Shown: positions 20,939 to 33,226, counted from the stretch's first letter. The stretch is 64,000 nt of DNA from Tetrapyrgos nigripes (GCA_013368315.1 JAACJM010000257.1:18778-82777), one strand, 5' to 3'. The notes: a model not told the origin generated them from the letters alone. Translations and numbers: made by a program.

Positions 20939-22680
20939 TTATAAAACCCCCGCGTCATGTGGTGGAGCAGGACACTCCAGTAGGTAGTGGTGTACAGTTT
21001 CTGGGGCCTGACGGCAGCATGGGCAGGTAGGGGAGTCAGTCTTGGTGATGTTGTATAGATGTTTCTGCAGTGGCACATGTCCAGTGCGTAATTGGGTAAG
21101 TAGACTGGTGTGGCGGCATGGAAGTCCCTTAAGGCTTAACAAGCTTGAGATAGCTCCTGCTTGCCTTGGTAGCACCTGCTGGGTCAATGGACTGGAATGA
21201 CCGATATCTCAGAGATCGATCTCACTGTTTGTCATGTTTAGCCTCGAGACAATGGCGAAAGACTCGTACTGTAGCAGTGCAACTGCATGGTAGGCATTTG
21301 TGTAGTTGTTTGGGGAGGTCTCTTTGTGGACTAGTACATCCCTGTGATGCCTTCTTCACTTCTCGATCTGCAGGATATGGTAACTCGCAAATGGGGGTGA
21401 GTGTGATGAGTATGGTATGGAATATGTCATGAAGGTAGTGTGCTGGGCTGCCATTATTGCTGCTGTGTTGTCTACCCATATTGACAATGAGGTTGGCCGT
21501 GCTGCCTTCATGAGCATGTGGAGGGCTAGAATCAGCCCTATGCACTCCCCTTCATAGACCTTGTGATTGTTCTCACTGTCCAGGTGGTATCGAAGTGCTC
21601 CTTTGTATTGTCCGTCTCAGTAGTATACTGCTGATGCTCCAACTCCTCTGTCCTTGCCTGACCCATCTGTGAAAAACTGGAACCTTGCCTTATCCTCCCT
21701 CAATGCCTCCATTGCTGCCTCCTTATCGTCCCATACTCGTAACTCCAGATTTAGGTCCCACTGTGCTGTGAACCGGCCTTTTGGTCCAGTTGGAGGTTGG
21801 GTCTCATCACAGGCTGACCTAATCCTTTACACCCTGGTCTTCACCTCCATTCACCATGAACTCCGGAGACTGAAAGTCATCAAAGACAAGAGTTGTTTGA
21901 TGATTCGCATACCGGTGCTGTAACCAATCCACTATCTCCATTGGCACTCCCATGATGTGGTCAATTAGAAGGTGTATAGAGTCTGTAGTGTTGCGTCCTG
22001 GCTGAGCACCAAATTGTAGTGCTGGAAGAAGACCGAGAATTCTGCACACTTGATGATGTCATCCGCTGCACAACTATTAGCCAGTCACTGGGTGCAAACA
22101 CTTGTAATTCCTTGGATATACAGAGGAATTACACAAGACTTACACTAGTACACTCAATATGTAAGTCCACTTGACTTACTGAAGTATTACCAAAGACCAC
22201 TGTGAGACTTCATGCCTTACAATAGTCATATATAATTGTTCTATTTTTCTTGGTCTCTGGTAATACTTCAGTAAGTCAAGTGGACTTACATATTGAGTGT
22301 ACCAGTGTAAGTCTTATGTAATTCCTCTGTATATCCAAGGAATTACAAGTGTTTGCATCCAGTGAGTCGTCCGTGACCATTTGAGAGGACGATTGGTCGC
22401 CACGCTCCTGCCTGTCTGTAATCTGGTTTGCCCGGTTTCCTCAGGATAATTGTCTCATTGAGAGACCAGTCATTGGGGTAGATTTCGAGGTTGTAGGTAG
22501 CACGATGGATGGGTCCTAGGTATGGGACAATGATGTATCTGGCAGCCTTGAACAAGTCATTGGGTATTGTTCCTGGTCTGGTGGCCTTGCCGTTCTTCAT
22601 CTTGTTGATGGCAAGGGAGATTTGGTGGTTGGAGGGTGGTACAAACTTCCAGGCTGGCTGAGGGTATCTTGCACCTGCTG
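20939..22680 (-). mobile_element. LINE fragment (Tad1-like) with RT, RNase H and zinc knuckle
   Basis: Reading the minus strand, RT sequence begins near 22680 and includes NKMKNGKATRPGTIPND, GPIHRATYNLEIYPNDW and AWRPIVLSNGHGRL. After an inserted MITE it continues with ADDIIKC, GAQPGRNTTDSIHLL and VDWLQHRYANHQTTLVFDDF. About 30 residues including the first catalytic aspartate are missing between IHLL and GVPMEIVDW. RNase H follows (FFTDGSGKDRGVGASAVYY, YEGECIGLILALHML, IWVDNTAAI), then CPCC...ETVHHYLLECP at the 3' end. Stops include TGA at 21619-21617. A dead, 5'-truncated copy. Confidence 0.85.
22086..22364. mobile_element. CACTA-like MITE with ~108-bp TIRs and 3-bp TSD
   Basis: Both ends read CACTGGRTGCAAACACTTG inward, and the inverted repeats extend about 108 bp (22086-22193 and 22257-22364), leaving a ~60-bp loop. 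The element is flanked by AGT on each side (22083-22085, 22365-22367). A 3-bp duplication with CACTG termini fits the CACTA/EnSpm superfamily. It is inserted in the LINE reverse transcriptase. One matching TIR occurs alone at 47532-47639 next to a Plavaka transposase. Confidence 0.9.
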
Positions 22681-23290
22681 GGATAGTGGATAATTACTTA
22701 GCAGCATGTACTACTATATGGATGTATAATGACCTGAATATACTGACGCCGTCCAGGGACATTCTCTGCCCATATCAGCTTAATGGCTGAGCCTTTGAGT
22801 CAAGCTTTGACTACACAGGCAGACAATCTGGTGCACCTCAGGCTAAACTTGGGACCTTGAAACTAAGTTCCGAATGAGGTGCTCTTCAGTGTCACTTTTG
22901 CAATTAGAGCCTCCACGTCTACTGAGCCTGGGCTTCAAATTTTTTGGCCTGAGCATCAATCCTATGGAGCACACATCCGCGCCTTACCAATTGTTTGTTT
23001 CCTTATTCCAGTTCACCCAATCGTAAAAACCAGTTTATTTCTATGGAACGAATGTTTTACAAGTAATAATGGATGTATTTATGCCCTAGAGTGTCCTGCC
23101 TTTTCACCATTCCCTGTAATAAATGTCATTAGTGGAAAAGAATGCATCTTTATCAGAAAACATACCTTTGCAAGTAAATTGTAGAACCGACAATCTAACA
23201 AAGAGTGGAAAGGAGATGATAGTAAAAATTAGAACCATTGAAGTTCAGGACCAGGCAGGTTTTACTTGAGGACTTGGACGTCAAAGAGAC
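22681..23290. other. No gene recognised
   Basis: No supported coding frame, repeat or RNA gene was seen. Confidence 0.3.
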
Positions 23291-23302
23291 CTTGAGCATT
23301 CG

Positions 23303-23405
23303 CAATGTTGAAGAGTTGCAGCCTTCATTTGAGGACTTTGATCTTGAAGAGTTGCAGCCTTCATTTGAGGATTTTGATATTGAAGAGTTGCAGCCCTTGA
23401 CAAGG
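23303..23405 (+). repeat. 36-bp tandem repeat, about 2.7 copies
   Basis: The unit GAAGAGTTGCAGCCTTCATT plus TGAGGACTTTGATCTT repeats with few changes. In the plus frame it encodes LEELQPSFEDFD repeats ending at a TGA after LTRN. Exons on either side could not be linked, so it may be the remnant of an acidic-repeat protein. Confidence 0.7.
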
Positions 23406-23840
23406 AATTGATGTCCAATAGCGTCTTGCGGCCTTGAAGATAGTATGTCTTGAAGCGCCACCTGAGTGTTCTAGGGACGATTGAAGTCTTGACGAAAATC
23501 TGAATTGTTGCAAACGACTTGAGGCTAGTAGTTGAGGCCTGTTTACCTGCTCTGAAATGAACAGAGATCAAACACGCAGTGCAAGGAGAAATGGAAACAA
23601 TCAGCAGCCAGCACATACCCAAAGGAAGGAGGCAGAAGAAAATCGGGTGGACTGGTGAAGTCCAACATGCCAACAACAAGGACAAACAAATCACCACTGT
23701 GACACCAGTCCACAACGTGTCAACTTGGCATCAACAGAAGCAAATTTTAGGCATTCTGTGCGCGTCGATGCGCTTTCCAGTCATTTCAAATGGATTGTTT
23801 ACAAGAATGAAGATTAATTGGTAAGATTTACTTGGATAAG
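23406..23840. other. No gene recognised
   Basis: No family resemblance or splice-supported frame on either strand. Confidence 0.3.
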
Positions 23841-25684
23841 CTACATACAGCCGTAGTTTGACCACTTTTTACAGTATTGCAACGTTGTAACAGCTTGATT
23901 GAAGTATTGGAACATCGTTGCAGCCTGTCCAGTCATACCTGGCATTCCTGGAGGAGCAGCAGGACTTTGGGAGGTGGTTTGCAGCACTGGCAACTGTCCA
24001 AATGGGGAGGTTTGAGCTGCCTCAGCCAACGCCTGGAGGTTGTTGTCGAGAACAGGGGCTGCTGCTGACTTAAAGCCTGCGTTGTCATATCTCATGAGTT
24101 CGTCAAGGTATCTGGTGAAGAAACAAGTATATGGTGAGTCCCATGCTATCAAGATTTCATTATATGAACTCACGATTTCCAACCGTCGTCAGTAATCTTT
24201 TGTCCATAAAGTTTCTTCAACTCCTGAAAGCGTTTGTCAACATGACTCCAGAAGTCCTCTCCCTTTGCTACCCTTCCACCTGCAGCCGCCTTCTTGTGTT
24301 TCGCCGATCTCACCCTCTTCACAGGACACTAGAGCTATTGGTGAGAATTCATTCTTAGTATTGAATCAGGAGAGGCTCACCTCGGTATTTTCATCTCCAG
24401 GAGCTTCGTTGGACACTGCCCCACCGATACATTCATCTTCGTTGCTCAAGAGTATATCATCAAAGTTATCAACAATGAACCAGCGCTATACAAGGGTCAG
24501 CCAACATTTCCTCAACATTCAGCGGCAACAACATACCAAGAATGCAAAATTTACGAGAATTAACTGTTTGTTGTGCTTGGGGCCTCCAGGACAACGGTAT
24601 GTCTTGTTCATTAAGTGAGTGAAGTCAACCAGGTTCATTCCTGTCTCAACTCCATTCAAGAGCTAATAGTATTTCAGTACTTGCATCAGCGTCGGACAGA
24701 CCTGATGTTACTCACCGATTCCCTCATATTGTTCCTTACACTGGAACATACTGTGGAGATAGTACTCTGGAGAGTTTTCTCCTTTGCTGGATTGCCAAAG
24801 ATATTCACGTACTGCATCGTACTCGCATTCTTCTTCAACGTGTCCTGTCCAGCAGGTGAGTACAATGCATATTTATGACAGAAACGCTTCCAAACTCACA
24901 AATACCTCGTCATCCATGTCATGATAGCATGCGATCAAGGGATTGTATATGACGTCCTGGGCAATAATGTGGACATTTTTCTTTTGGTGGTATGTCAGTT
25001 ACTTTTTTGTTGTTGCAAGTTGCGAAACACTCACAGTCTGTTCCTTGTTTAGCTCGAAGGATGCTTCCAATGTCATCTTGATGTCCTTCACCACTGCCCT
25101 CAGACTCTCTGCAGTGTCATCACCCTCGAAACACATATTGAAGAGCGAGAACTGGACAGTGAGCATGTAGACATGCATGATCAATTCCGCAGTCTTAACA
25201 CCCTGGTCGATAGAAGCAAGCTATGTACGAGCGATTAGTCGAGATGCAAAAATGGGAGAGATGGCAACACACATACTTGCACAAAGGTGTGTAAATTATT
25301 TCGTTGAGGATCTTTTAGATTAAAGTCCTTTGCTAGTTGGTCAATTACCTGTGGTGGTAGAGCGACACGTGAAGGTGCTGGTGTAGGTGGTTGCAGACTG
25401 TACAATGGCGATGATGGTGTACCAAGGTTGTCTGGTCAGAGGACAATGCGAGACGATGATGCCGTACCAAGGTCGTCTGGTCGGAAGATGGTGCGAGACA
25501 ATGCAGAGCCTAGAGGTGGCATGTCATATAGGTCCTCATCAGCGTTGTGGCTGGTGTAGGAGTGCTGAATGCGAGAATCTCAGGAGGATGGGGTGGGTGT
25601 ATAGGGCATCGTGGGTACAGGGCCAGTCTCTCTGGAGTTGTTGCCGATGCTAGGCGTGTGGTTCAGGATGTTGTCAAAGGGCAT
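23841..25684 (-). pseudogene. Multi-exon gene of unknown function with two in-frame TGAs
   Basis: ATG at 25684 (MPFDNILNHTPSIG). Exon 1 runs through PSRVALPPQVIDQLAKDF and DPQRNNLHTFVQ. Later exons encode ELIMHVYMLTVQFSLFNMCF, then RAVVKDIKMTLEASFELNKEQT, then NIFGNPAKEKTLQSTISTV. They continue with MNLVDFTHLMNKTYRCPGGP, GRVAKGEDFWSHVDKRFQEL and ITDDGWKSYLDELMRYDN, and stop at 23841. The family is one I know from agaricomycetes without function; the helical middle and basic PVKRVRSAKHKKAAAGGR stretch suggest a nuclear protein. TGA codons at 25582-25580 and 25438-25436 interrupt exon 1. The second lies in an internal duplication whose sister copy has CGA, so both stops probably arose by CpG transition. 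It is divergent from the gene at 25872. Confidence 0.6.
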
Positions 25685-25871
25685 GGTTGGGAAAAGGTGG
25701 GTCGTTTGGAATACGTCCCAGTCTTTTATAAGGACACATATATGTGTTTGTATTTGGTTTTCGACGTGGTCTTCTTGAAAGAAAATCAACGAGAGATGCG
25801 TTGGTCCAGGAGGTTTTATTTGCACTTATGTGTCTTCCACGTTTGAGAGCTCTTGACCATCGTCTCTCACC
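25685..25871. promoter_or_regulatory. Shared intergenic region of a divergent gene pair
   Basis: 188 bp separate the two ATGs (25684 minus, 25872 plus). On the minus strand CTTTTATAAGGAC near 25724-25736 offers a TATA-like box (TTATAAAAG read downward) about 45 bp before the ATG. The plus-strand gene shows only weak A/T-rich candidates. Confidence 0.35.
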
Positions 25872-26603
25872 ATGCCCAAGCTGGAACTTGAAGGTAAATG
25901 ATTGCACTACCTGCCATTACTATGTGTCTGACTGTTTATTTTACAGGAGATTGTACTGATCGTGCATCACACATAGTGGAACTCTGCCACTTTGCACCAC
26001 CAGTCAATGAAGCCGATCTTGAGCACCATTGGACGACTGATGCAGACCCAAGTTTTGACAGTGATCACGATGAAGCTAACCCCAGCTGGAAGTATGTTGC
26101 TGTCACCCTACCTTTCCCTACTCGTAAACTGACCAACAAATTAGTGAGACTTGGCCAGATCTCACTCTATGGGAAATCAAGTGTATTGCTGCAAGTATGC
26201 ATAAACACTGTAAGTCTATTCTTTTTGTACCAGTGTAGCACAATTCCTGAGTATGCATGTTTCACCAGCTGAGAAGAAATGGGCCACTCGTCACTCAGAA
26301 CTTGAACGCCACAACGCCGACCTTCAGAAGACACTTCGCAATTTGCAAAGCAAGTTCGAAAAGCTGCAGCGCTGCCACTGGGAGCTTTCGCTCAAAGTTG
26401 TCATCAACCACCAGGATACTCTTGACTTGCGACCTGTATTACAGTCAGTCAGCAACAGACTTATTCGCAGTGCCCAGGACAATCTGAAACACACTCAGGA
26501 ATACTCCTGCCTACTTCATCAAGCCACTAACATGGATACGTGTGACTTGGCCTCGGACATGGTGTCCGTCGAATGCAGCTATAAAGGAATGGAAGATTTA
26601 TAA
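25872..26603 (+). CDS. Gene of unknown function with C-terminal coiled coil
   Basis: The ATG at 25872 opens a 22-nt exon (MPKLELE), an intron 25894-25946 ends TTACAG, and the frame continues GDCTDRASHIVELCHFAPPV with an acidic stretch (DADPSFDSDHDEANPSW). A later part (AEKKWATRHSELERHNADLQ to LQSKFEKLQRCHWEL) is a clear coiled coil and ends at TAA 26603. The join between 26197 and about 26240-26269 cannot be made in frame with canonical sites, so either an exon is damaged or the intron uses a site I did not identify. The divergent arrangement with the 25684 gene suggests co-expression. No function known. Confidence 0.5.
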
Positions 26604-26634
26604 TGCCTAGTAAGATATGTAGTACAGAAAATGC

Positions 26635-29600
26635 TCAATGTTGATAATAATGCTGTCTAGAAGGATCTTCAGCCACATTGGGTTCTGAGAAATGTGTGGA
26701 TTGAGAAAGTGGAGAAGGTGCGAGCTGGAATGTATGTAAATACTGCTGGTGTATGGAATTATATGCATACTGACTCTGGGATGGAAGCACTGAAGAGTGC
26801 ATACTGAGGGGAGAAGGAATTGGCCAAAACAAGTGTGAGTGTGCGTGATTGGCCAAACCAGGCATAGAGCTATTTACCTGCATTGAACGAGGACTTGCTA
26901 TTTGTGGGGGAGGATAGAGAGATTGCGAAAGCTGCTGTGAAAAACCCTGTGATGGATGCAAGTGGGTACGAGACAATGGTCGAGGTGGAATAGGATTGGG
27001 TGCGCTGTGGTGTGAAGGAATAGGCAACGGCAGCATGGGAGGTGGAAGAGATGACGGGTGGTCTGGTGCAATAGATAGGTCTGCTGAGCTAGCTTGATTG
27101 GCTGTCTGTTTCTTTTTCTTCCGCTGATCTATCTTGCGGTGAACACTGGCCTCGATTACTGTTCGGCTGTCCAATAACGAAGGTTTGATGTGCAATTTCT
27201 GGACATGAACCGCGTCTCGCATTTGTGCCGTATTCAGAACAACGTCAGTGACGTCGCTGCAATGGACAACTCCACCCCGCAGTTGCGTGGTCCTCTGGCG
27301 TTCCTGCATAACTGGCAGTATATTCTGAATGCTACACTTATGCTGGACACAATCATGTTGGACGTTGACTGTACAGAGAATGTCCTGGATGTATTTAATC
27401 AGTAAAGTTTGAAATTAAGGGAAAATAACGATATTTTACCGATAAAGGAAGGCACATAAACTCATCCGTCCGTTGAAGTCGAGGCATTCCATGAGCAGAT
27501 AGCGTCAGCCCAATGGATAAGTTTTCGGCAAGTATAAAGTCTGGGTGTCTTCCTTCGAGTGCTCGCCTATTGATTGAAAGAATCTCTGTAACTTGGGCAA
27601 TTGATATGAATGGATGGGTACAAGATCGCAACGCAACATAGTTTCCAACTGAGCACTTGTCTGCATTGTTGAGAATGACTGTTTTTACTTGACGAACCCG
27701 TCTAGACTGTGCCTCACCATCTGGAAACCTTCTTCCAGTCTGAGTATTTCCAAAGTCCTGATCTGTAGCTTTCAGATCGAGTGTACATGTACCTGCAGAT
27801 TGGGTTAAAAATAATCAACCGTCACATGAGAATCAATGCGTACCTGCAGCAATGACTTTGGGTGGATGTGGCAAACCCAAAGTAGTATGACCAAGCACAT
27901 CTTTTGACCAAGATATGGTCTCTTTGACACTTTTTCCCGCTGTAGCCCAATGATCCCTCTTAAAGAGGCCACCACGAAAATAACGCTGTACATCTGTGAT
28001 GTGCTGGCACTGTGGGAGATCAGCGTTTTCGAAGGTGGAAGTGGATGAGACAAACTCAGAGACTTTCTCTCGCAAGAGAAAACATCCATCACTGAGAATG
28101 TGTCGAAGACGATTTTGCTTCGCAAAGGCCCATGCAATATCATGAGAGGGTGCTTGGCGATTGGAGTGTACACTTTTTGCACGTATTATTGGATTATACA
28201 ACTCGAATACTTCTGTCGCAAAAAGCAGATATGGTCCAGTAAATGAACGAGAATGTGGAATTTGGGTTTATTGAACCAGCGAACAGTCCATTGTGCTGCG
28301 CACAGTAAGAAGTTTTGGATCTCGTTTTCAAGGGTCTTCTGTATAGTAGTGTTTGATTAGTTGAAAATTTGAAGAACATACCAAGTATGACAGAAGATCT
28401 TCAATTGTAGGTTGCCATACAAGTGGTACCAGCTTCGAAAGTGCTAACCACGTTTGATAGCAGTCACCCTTGACAAAGTCTTTCAAGACAAAGAGAGCTG
28501 CCTGAGATATCTTGTGGAAATCAGAGCCTGTTAGGGAGCCGTAATAGGTCACGAGTGTATGTCCAGAGAGTTTGCCGTCTAGTCCGAGCCCATCAACGTC
28601 CAAAGAAAACAGCTGAACAATGAGCTGCTGCTTCTTTTCAGTGTTCTTGCCAATTTGATTCTGTATCACATCCCTCCACATGTACTTGAGGAAACCCAGC
28701 AAAATGACATGTAGAATCTCAAATGATGTATCTGAATGAGGGTCCAACCCTGTGAAATGTCAGTACATCCTCAGAAGAGTTTGCACTGTTAACTTACCGC
28801 GAAGTCACCACACTGGACTCATGGTCTCACGTGGTAGGCCAGCAATGACGCTCTGAAGGGCTGTTCACTTATTGGCTACACTCTTCTGCCCTTATAAGAA
28901 TCTAATAGGCGATTGATGAAGAACATCTGGTATGTGTCCTTGATGCCCATCTCAGTCCTCATCTTCTTCAGTTTTGTTGCCACTCCGACATCAGACTTAG
29001 CCTCATTGAAATGTGTTTCCAAAGTTCGGATAGTCTCCACTTTTGTTCGGTGGTGGTTGGGCTTTAAAAAATAACATGAGAACAGTTAACAATTGAAATA
29101 TAAGAAAGAAAGAATACCTTGATAAAGTTCGACACACGAACGATCATACCTTCCAAACTCTTCACAAACTTTCTGCGCTTTGACTTGCTTTTGGAGCCCC
29201 TCGAGGCAGCACTGGCATTACTTGTTGCACTATCAACTGAACCAGTGTCTGAATCACTGTCAGATCCTCCCGAATCAGATGCTGCTCTTGTAGACGTTGC
29301 TCGTGGTCCTGTCAGTTCAGCCGCTGCATCTTTCCCTTTGATGTGACAATTCCGATAAAAGAATTTGCCTTGCAATCTAATATGGCATGCAAATTTGCTT
29401 TGCATTGGATTACCTCCCAATAACACCAAAACAGAGATGATGAGTAGGACGGGCGACTCTGTCACTGAGTCCCAAGCCCAGATTCCATGTTCCTGGCCAT
29501 CTCTGTCAAACTATTAGTCAAACTGAGTTCGAGAAAAAGAGCAAACACTGACTGTATTTGGTCAGCTATACCATCAAGCATCTCAAGTGGAGGGGCTGTG

Positions 29601-31441
29601 TTAGATGTGCAAAGGAAGTGAACGTTGTATTCTTTTGAAGAGTGTTCACGAGATAGTCCAGCTAGCGTGAATAAAAAGCTGTTGTGCTCATTCCAGCGTT
29701 TCGAAACGTTACCCGAAGTGTCATCACAATACATCCAAATTGGTACTGCGAGACACTGTGCACCGTTTGCACGCTGCTGCCAGGGATTCCCCAGGGAAGG
29801 ATTAGTGATTTCCCATTTCGATAGAGTTGGAGGAGTGGTGGAGTTATCCAAGACATCTTTAAAAGTTCACGGCAAACTGGGTTTCCATCAGTCAACTTAC
29901 CATCAATCCTAGTTACATCAACAAGATCAGGGTATAGAGCACGGTCAGTGGCAAGCTCTGGAAACAGTTTGAGGAATTGGTCTTGATGGACTTCGAATCG
30001 AGCATCCCCCTTTATGACTCTCCACGCCTTTTCACCTCCCAGACACATGATCTGCTCAAGCTTCCAGCAAAGAGCATAAAAGTCTCCTTTCCGAGTAAAC
30101 CAACGGTGTGGCATGCATAGTGTCCCACTCCGCAACATTGCCGGTTCGAAAACGTAAAAGTCTCCTGCTTGTAGTCATACCATTGGGCCCAACTCTTCAT
30201 CAGGTACCTCTTCCAACCAGTGAGTGGCTTGCCTGGCTTCCAATAAATAGGACCCAGAATCTTCAGGGTAGAAGGACAGATGTGGACCGACTTGGGGATT
30301 GGACATTTCCTGATATATCTCAGACCAGAGCGGGTCTAGTTAGGAAGTATTACACTCACCTGGGAAATAATGTCTGCGATACTATTCACATAGTATGTGT
30401 ATCCAAAGGCTCCTTTATACCGAAATGTTTGGATACCGACTTGACAGTTGGTACCTCGTCAACACCATTGAATTTTAGAAGCCATACAAACAAGTCGAGT
30501 TGGCGGACAGAGAATACAGAACAGGGCAAATGCATTAGCATGTCAAGAGTGCAAGACTGGAAAAGCATGTTAGTATCTTTTCGGCAAACATGTGTGTAAC
30601 AACGTACAACACGATCAGGCCAGGGAAACCACTCTGGAGACTGAAAATTGGAATCGTCTCTGCGTTGCCGTTTGCTTGTTGGAGGCTCAAAAGCGTCCGT
30701 TCCTAATGAAAGGGAAGGTCAGTATACTACAACAGAGGGAATGGAATTTAACTGACCTCGTTCTGCATCACTGTCTTGACTATGCATTGACCTTTCATCA
30801 CATTCATCGTCTGAGTCAATACTATCTGGCCCATGTTCGAAAATATGCAGCATAGACTCAGTCAAAGACTGGACGGTCTCCTGTTCATGGGAGCTTGAGA
30901 ATTCCGGTTGCATGTCATCCAGCTTGCTCCAATCAATAGATACGCCAGGATGCAGCTCGGGGAATCCAGGAAAGTCAGAAAAACTAGACAGAGGCAGTAA
31001 GAATTCCTTGGGAGCCTCAGTGGAACCGAGGGTCTGCATGAGGGGGGTCGCAGCAACATCAGCCCAAGACATAACTGGGACACCTGTGGCTACTGACGGA
31101 CCACTGGGATCCTGTTTGTTGAAGTCGGAGGCGGCTTTCTCAAGTCGGTGGAGATGCTTTTTCGTGTTTTTGATATGCTTGTCGAAAGTTTGGTGTTTCG
31201 CTGTCTTGTATCTATCTTGGGTTACACCACACAGAATGCACTCGATCAGCCATTCGCCATTCTTGTGTTCTAAACTCCAGACTAAAAGGTGGTCAGCAAC
31301 TCCTTCCAGGAGGAAAAGAAAGGGACTTGCCTCTGGCGTCATCATATCCTGATGGATGCGAAGATGACATGGCAAAGCAAATTGGAAATTACATCTTACA
31401 TCGGTCCATCTCCAAATTTGAGTAGAAGCAGGGTGTATCAT
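26635..31441 (-). pseudogene. Large transposase-like gene, many exons, degenerate
   Basis: Ordered minus-strand blocks match one large agaricomycete repeat family. An N-terminal zinc-finger-like CILCGVTQDRYKTAKHQTF (about 31215) with a KHIKNTKKH tail is followed by DMLMHLPCSVFSVRQLDLFV (30535) and YKGAFGYTYYVNSIADIIS. Next are WMYCDDTSGNVSKRWNEHNS (29700) and VLLGGNPMQSKFACHIRLQG (29400), then FEILHVILLGFLKYMWRD and LAGHTLV-like TLVTYYGSLTG (28690-28540). IIRAKSVHSNRQAPSHDIAW (28180) and VLNTAQMRDAVHVQ (27250) complete the series. The layout recalls Tnp2/CACTA-type transposases, but that is inference. TGA breaks in Arg contexts occur at 30177, 28867 and 28807, with a small deletion near 30440. 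Introns are short and canonical (for example after FIK at 29117). Confidence 0.6.
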
Positions 31442-32180
31442 TGCTGAGTGACTGTGATGAATATGTACTGTATACGATATGAGTACTAATGAAATTGGAA
31501 GGAGGTTGGAAACTACAAAGAGGACGAATCCTCAAGAATGCAGCAAAGACGAGAGCTGTTTGCGAATTCATAACAACTCCTGCCAAGCTACAAGTGCGAA
31601 TGAGCTTAAAACAGACACAGACAGCTAAAAGAAATACGCACTAAGGTTCACCGAAACCACTACACTGAAAGCACTATACTCTCTGGACAAGTTAGTTTGC
31701 ACCAGTTCAATTGTTTCTGGTTACAGTACCAGCGGATCACCCAGCCAGTATAACGACCCCAGGAGAGCTGCAACAAGAGGTTTTGGTCAGAGAAGGGACG
31801 AGAAAGCGATCGGAAGGAAAAGAAAAGGCTTCCCTTGAAGGATTGTTGTACAACTGTGGCATCACCAAAAGCCCAGATACATCTAGATACCTTTATTAGT
31901 GCCCAATGCCTGTAATGAGGATGCCACATGACTAGGCCTTTATGTGACACTCTAAGATTGCGAGGACCAAAATGATAGATGGGCTTTAGATACATTAATT
32001 GAGTACTTGTCTTGAGAAGCTCTGGAATGATTGAAAGCAATGTAAAGACTATCAATGACTACACACCTGATGGAGCTCCAAAATAATTCATGACTACTTC
32101 CATGGTCCTAACAAATTGCTTACTGTGTCATAGCTATGAAGAGTGTAGAGCCGTCTACAGTTGATCAACAGTTGTTCACT
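31442..32180. other. No gene recognised
   Basis: This is the upstream flank of the large transposase-like gene. I looked for terminal inverted repeats matching its 3' flank and found none. Confidence 0.3.
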
Positions 32181-32184
32181 TTGT

Positions 32185-32430
32185 CAAGCCTGCAAATGAT
32201 TGAGTGCCCTCCAAAGATCGACAAGGATGTTTGGGTGGTTGAGCCTGCAAAAGGATTTAGAGCCATTCAAAGGTTGCAAAGGATTTGAAGCCAGTTAAAG
32301 GTTGGCAAGGATTCAGAGCCATTCAAAGGTTGCAAAGGATTTGAAGCCAGTCAAAGGTTGGCAAGGATTTACGGTCATCTAGAGGTGAATGAGGATTTAG
32401 AGCCACTCAAAAGTCAGCAAGGATTTTTCA
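32185..32430 (+). repeat. Minisatellite, ~29-bp unit in a 58-bp dimer pattern
   Basis: About seven units of AAGGATTTAGAGCCATTCAA plus AGGTTGGCA are present. Units alternate between GAGCCATTC and GAAGCCAGT versions, so the true period of the central part is about 58 bp. Outer units are more diverged. Confidence 0.75.
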
Positions 32431-33226
32431 CCTTTTCAAATATCCAAATGATCTTGTAAGTCTTGAAGCTATAAGAGTGTTTTGCGGTTAGTGAAGGGGT
32501 GATAGGATCATGACCATTTCAGTTCTCCATCGGGATTTGTCACCTTAAAAGAGACATCAGGCCTTGAACATTGTATGGACCATTCAACACATATACAGTC
32601 AAAACAATCCATAAATTCATTACAACGAATAGTAATCAATATACAGCAGTAAGCATAGGGACAATGACAATGGAGCTATGATCCAATAATGAGGACATGT
32701 GATGCTAGAAGAGAGTGATAGGAACAAATGATACAAAGAAGCTTAAGGGAAAGGGCTAGTGATATAGGTGGATAGCAAAACGAACAGAAGGGAAAAGCGG
32801 TGGTGATCCAAGATCAGGCGAGGAGTGTGAGCATCAAGAAAGATATCATGTGGTAGTACACTAGTACCAGTTGCAGTATTCACTGGCAGAGCGTCGAGTA
32901 ATGATCATGAGAGAAATACGTCAATCAAAGGCAATAGGACAGGACGAGTAAAAGAATAAACTCACTGAAGAGAAGAAAAATGATCTGGATGTCAATGGGA
33001 AAGGAAAGAGAGTTGATGAAACAAGCAATCGGGGCAAGGCAAAGAAACCTGGAAACAACATCAATGCATATATCAACAGAAGTAGAACGAAGACACTCAC
33101 TCTAGTCATAAGCAATCAAAAAACCTGAAAGAAAAATTCAACATGTATATTGGTCATGACTTGGACAGCACTCACTGGGAGCTTTGGAGGAGGAGCCCTT
33201 CCATGAGGCTGAGGGAAAGATTAGAA
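32431..33226. other. No gene recognised
   Basis: A/T-rich sequence without supported features; may include 3' untranslated sequence of the minus-strand gene that follows. Confidence 0.3.

Noticed and set aside
32185..32430. CRISPR array
   Set aside because: Repeats are contiguous without spacers and the organism is clearly eukaryotic.
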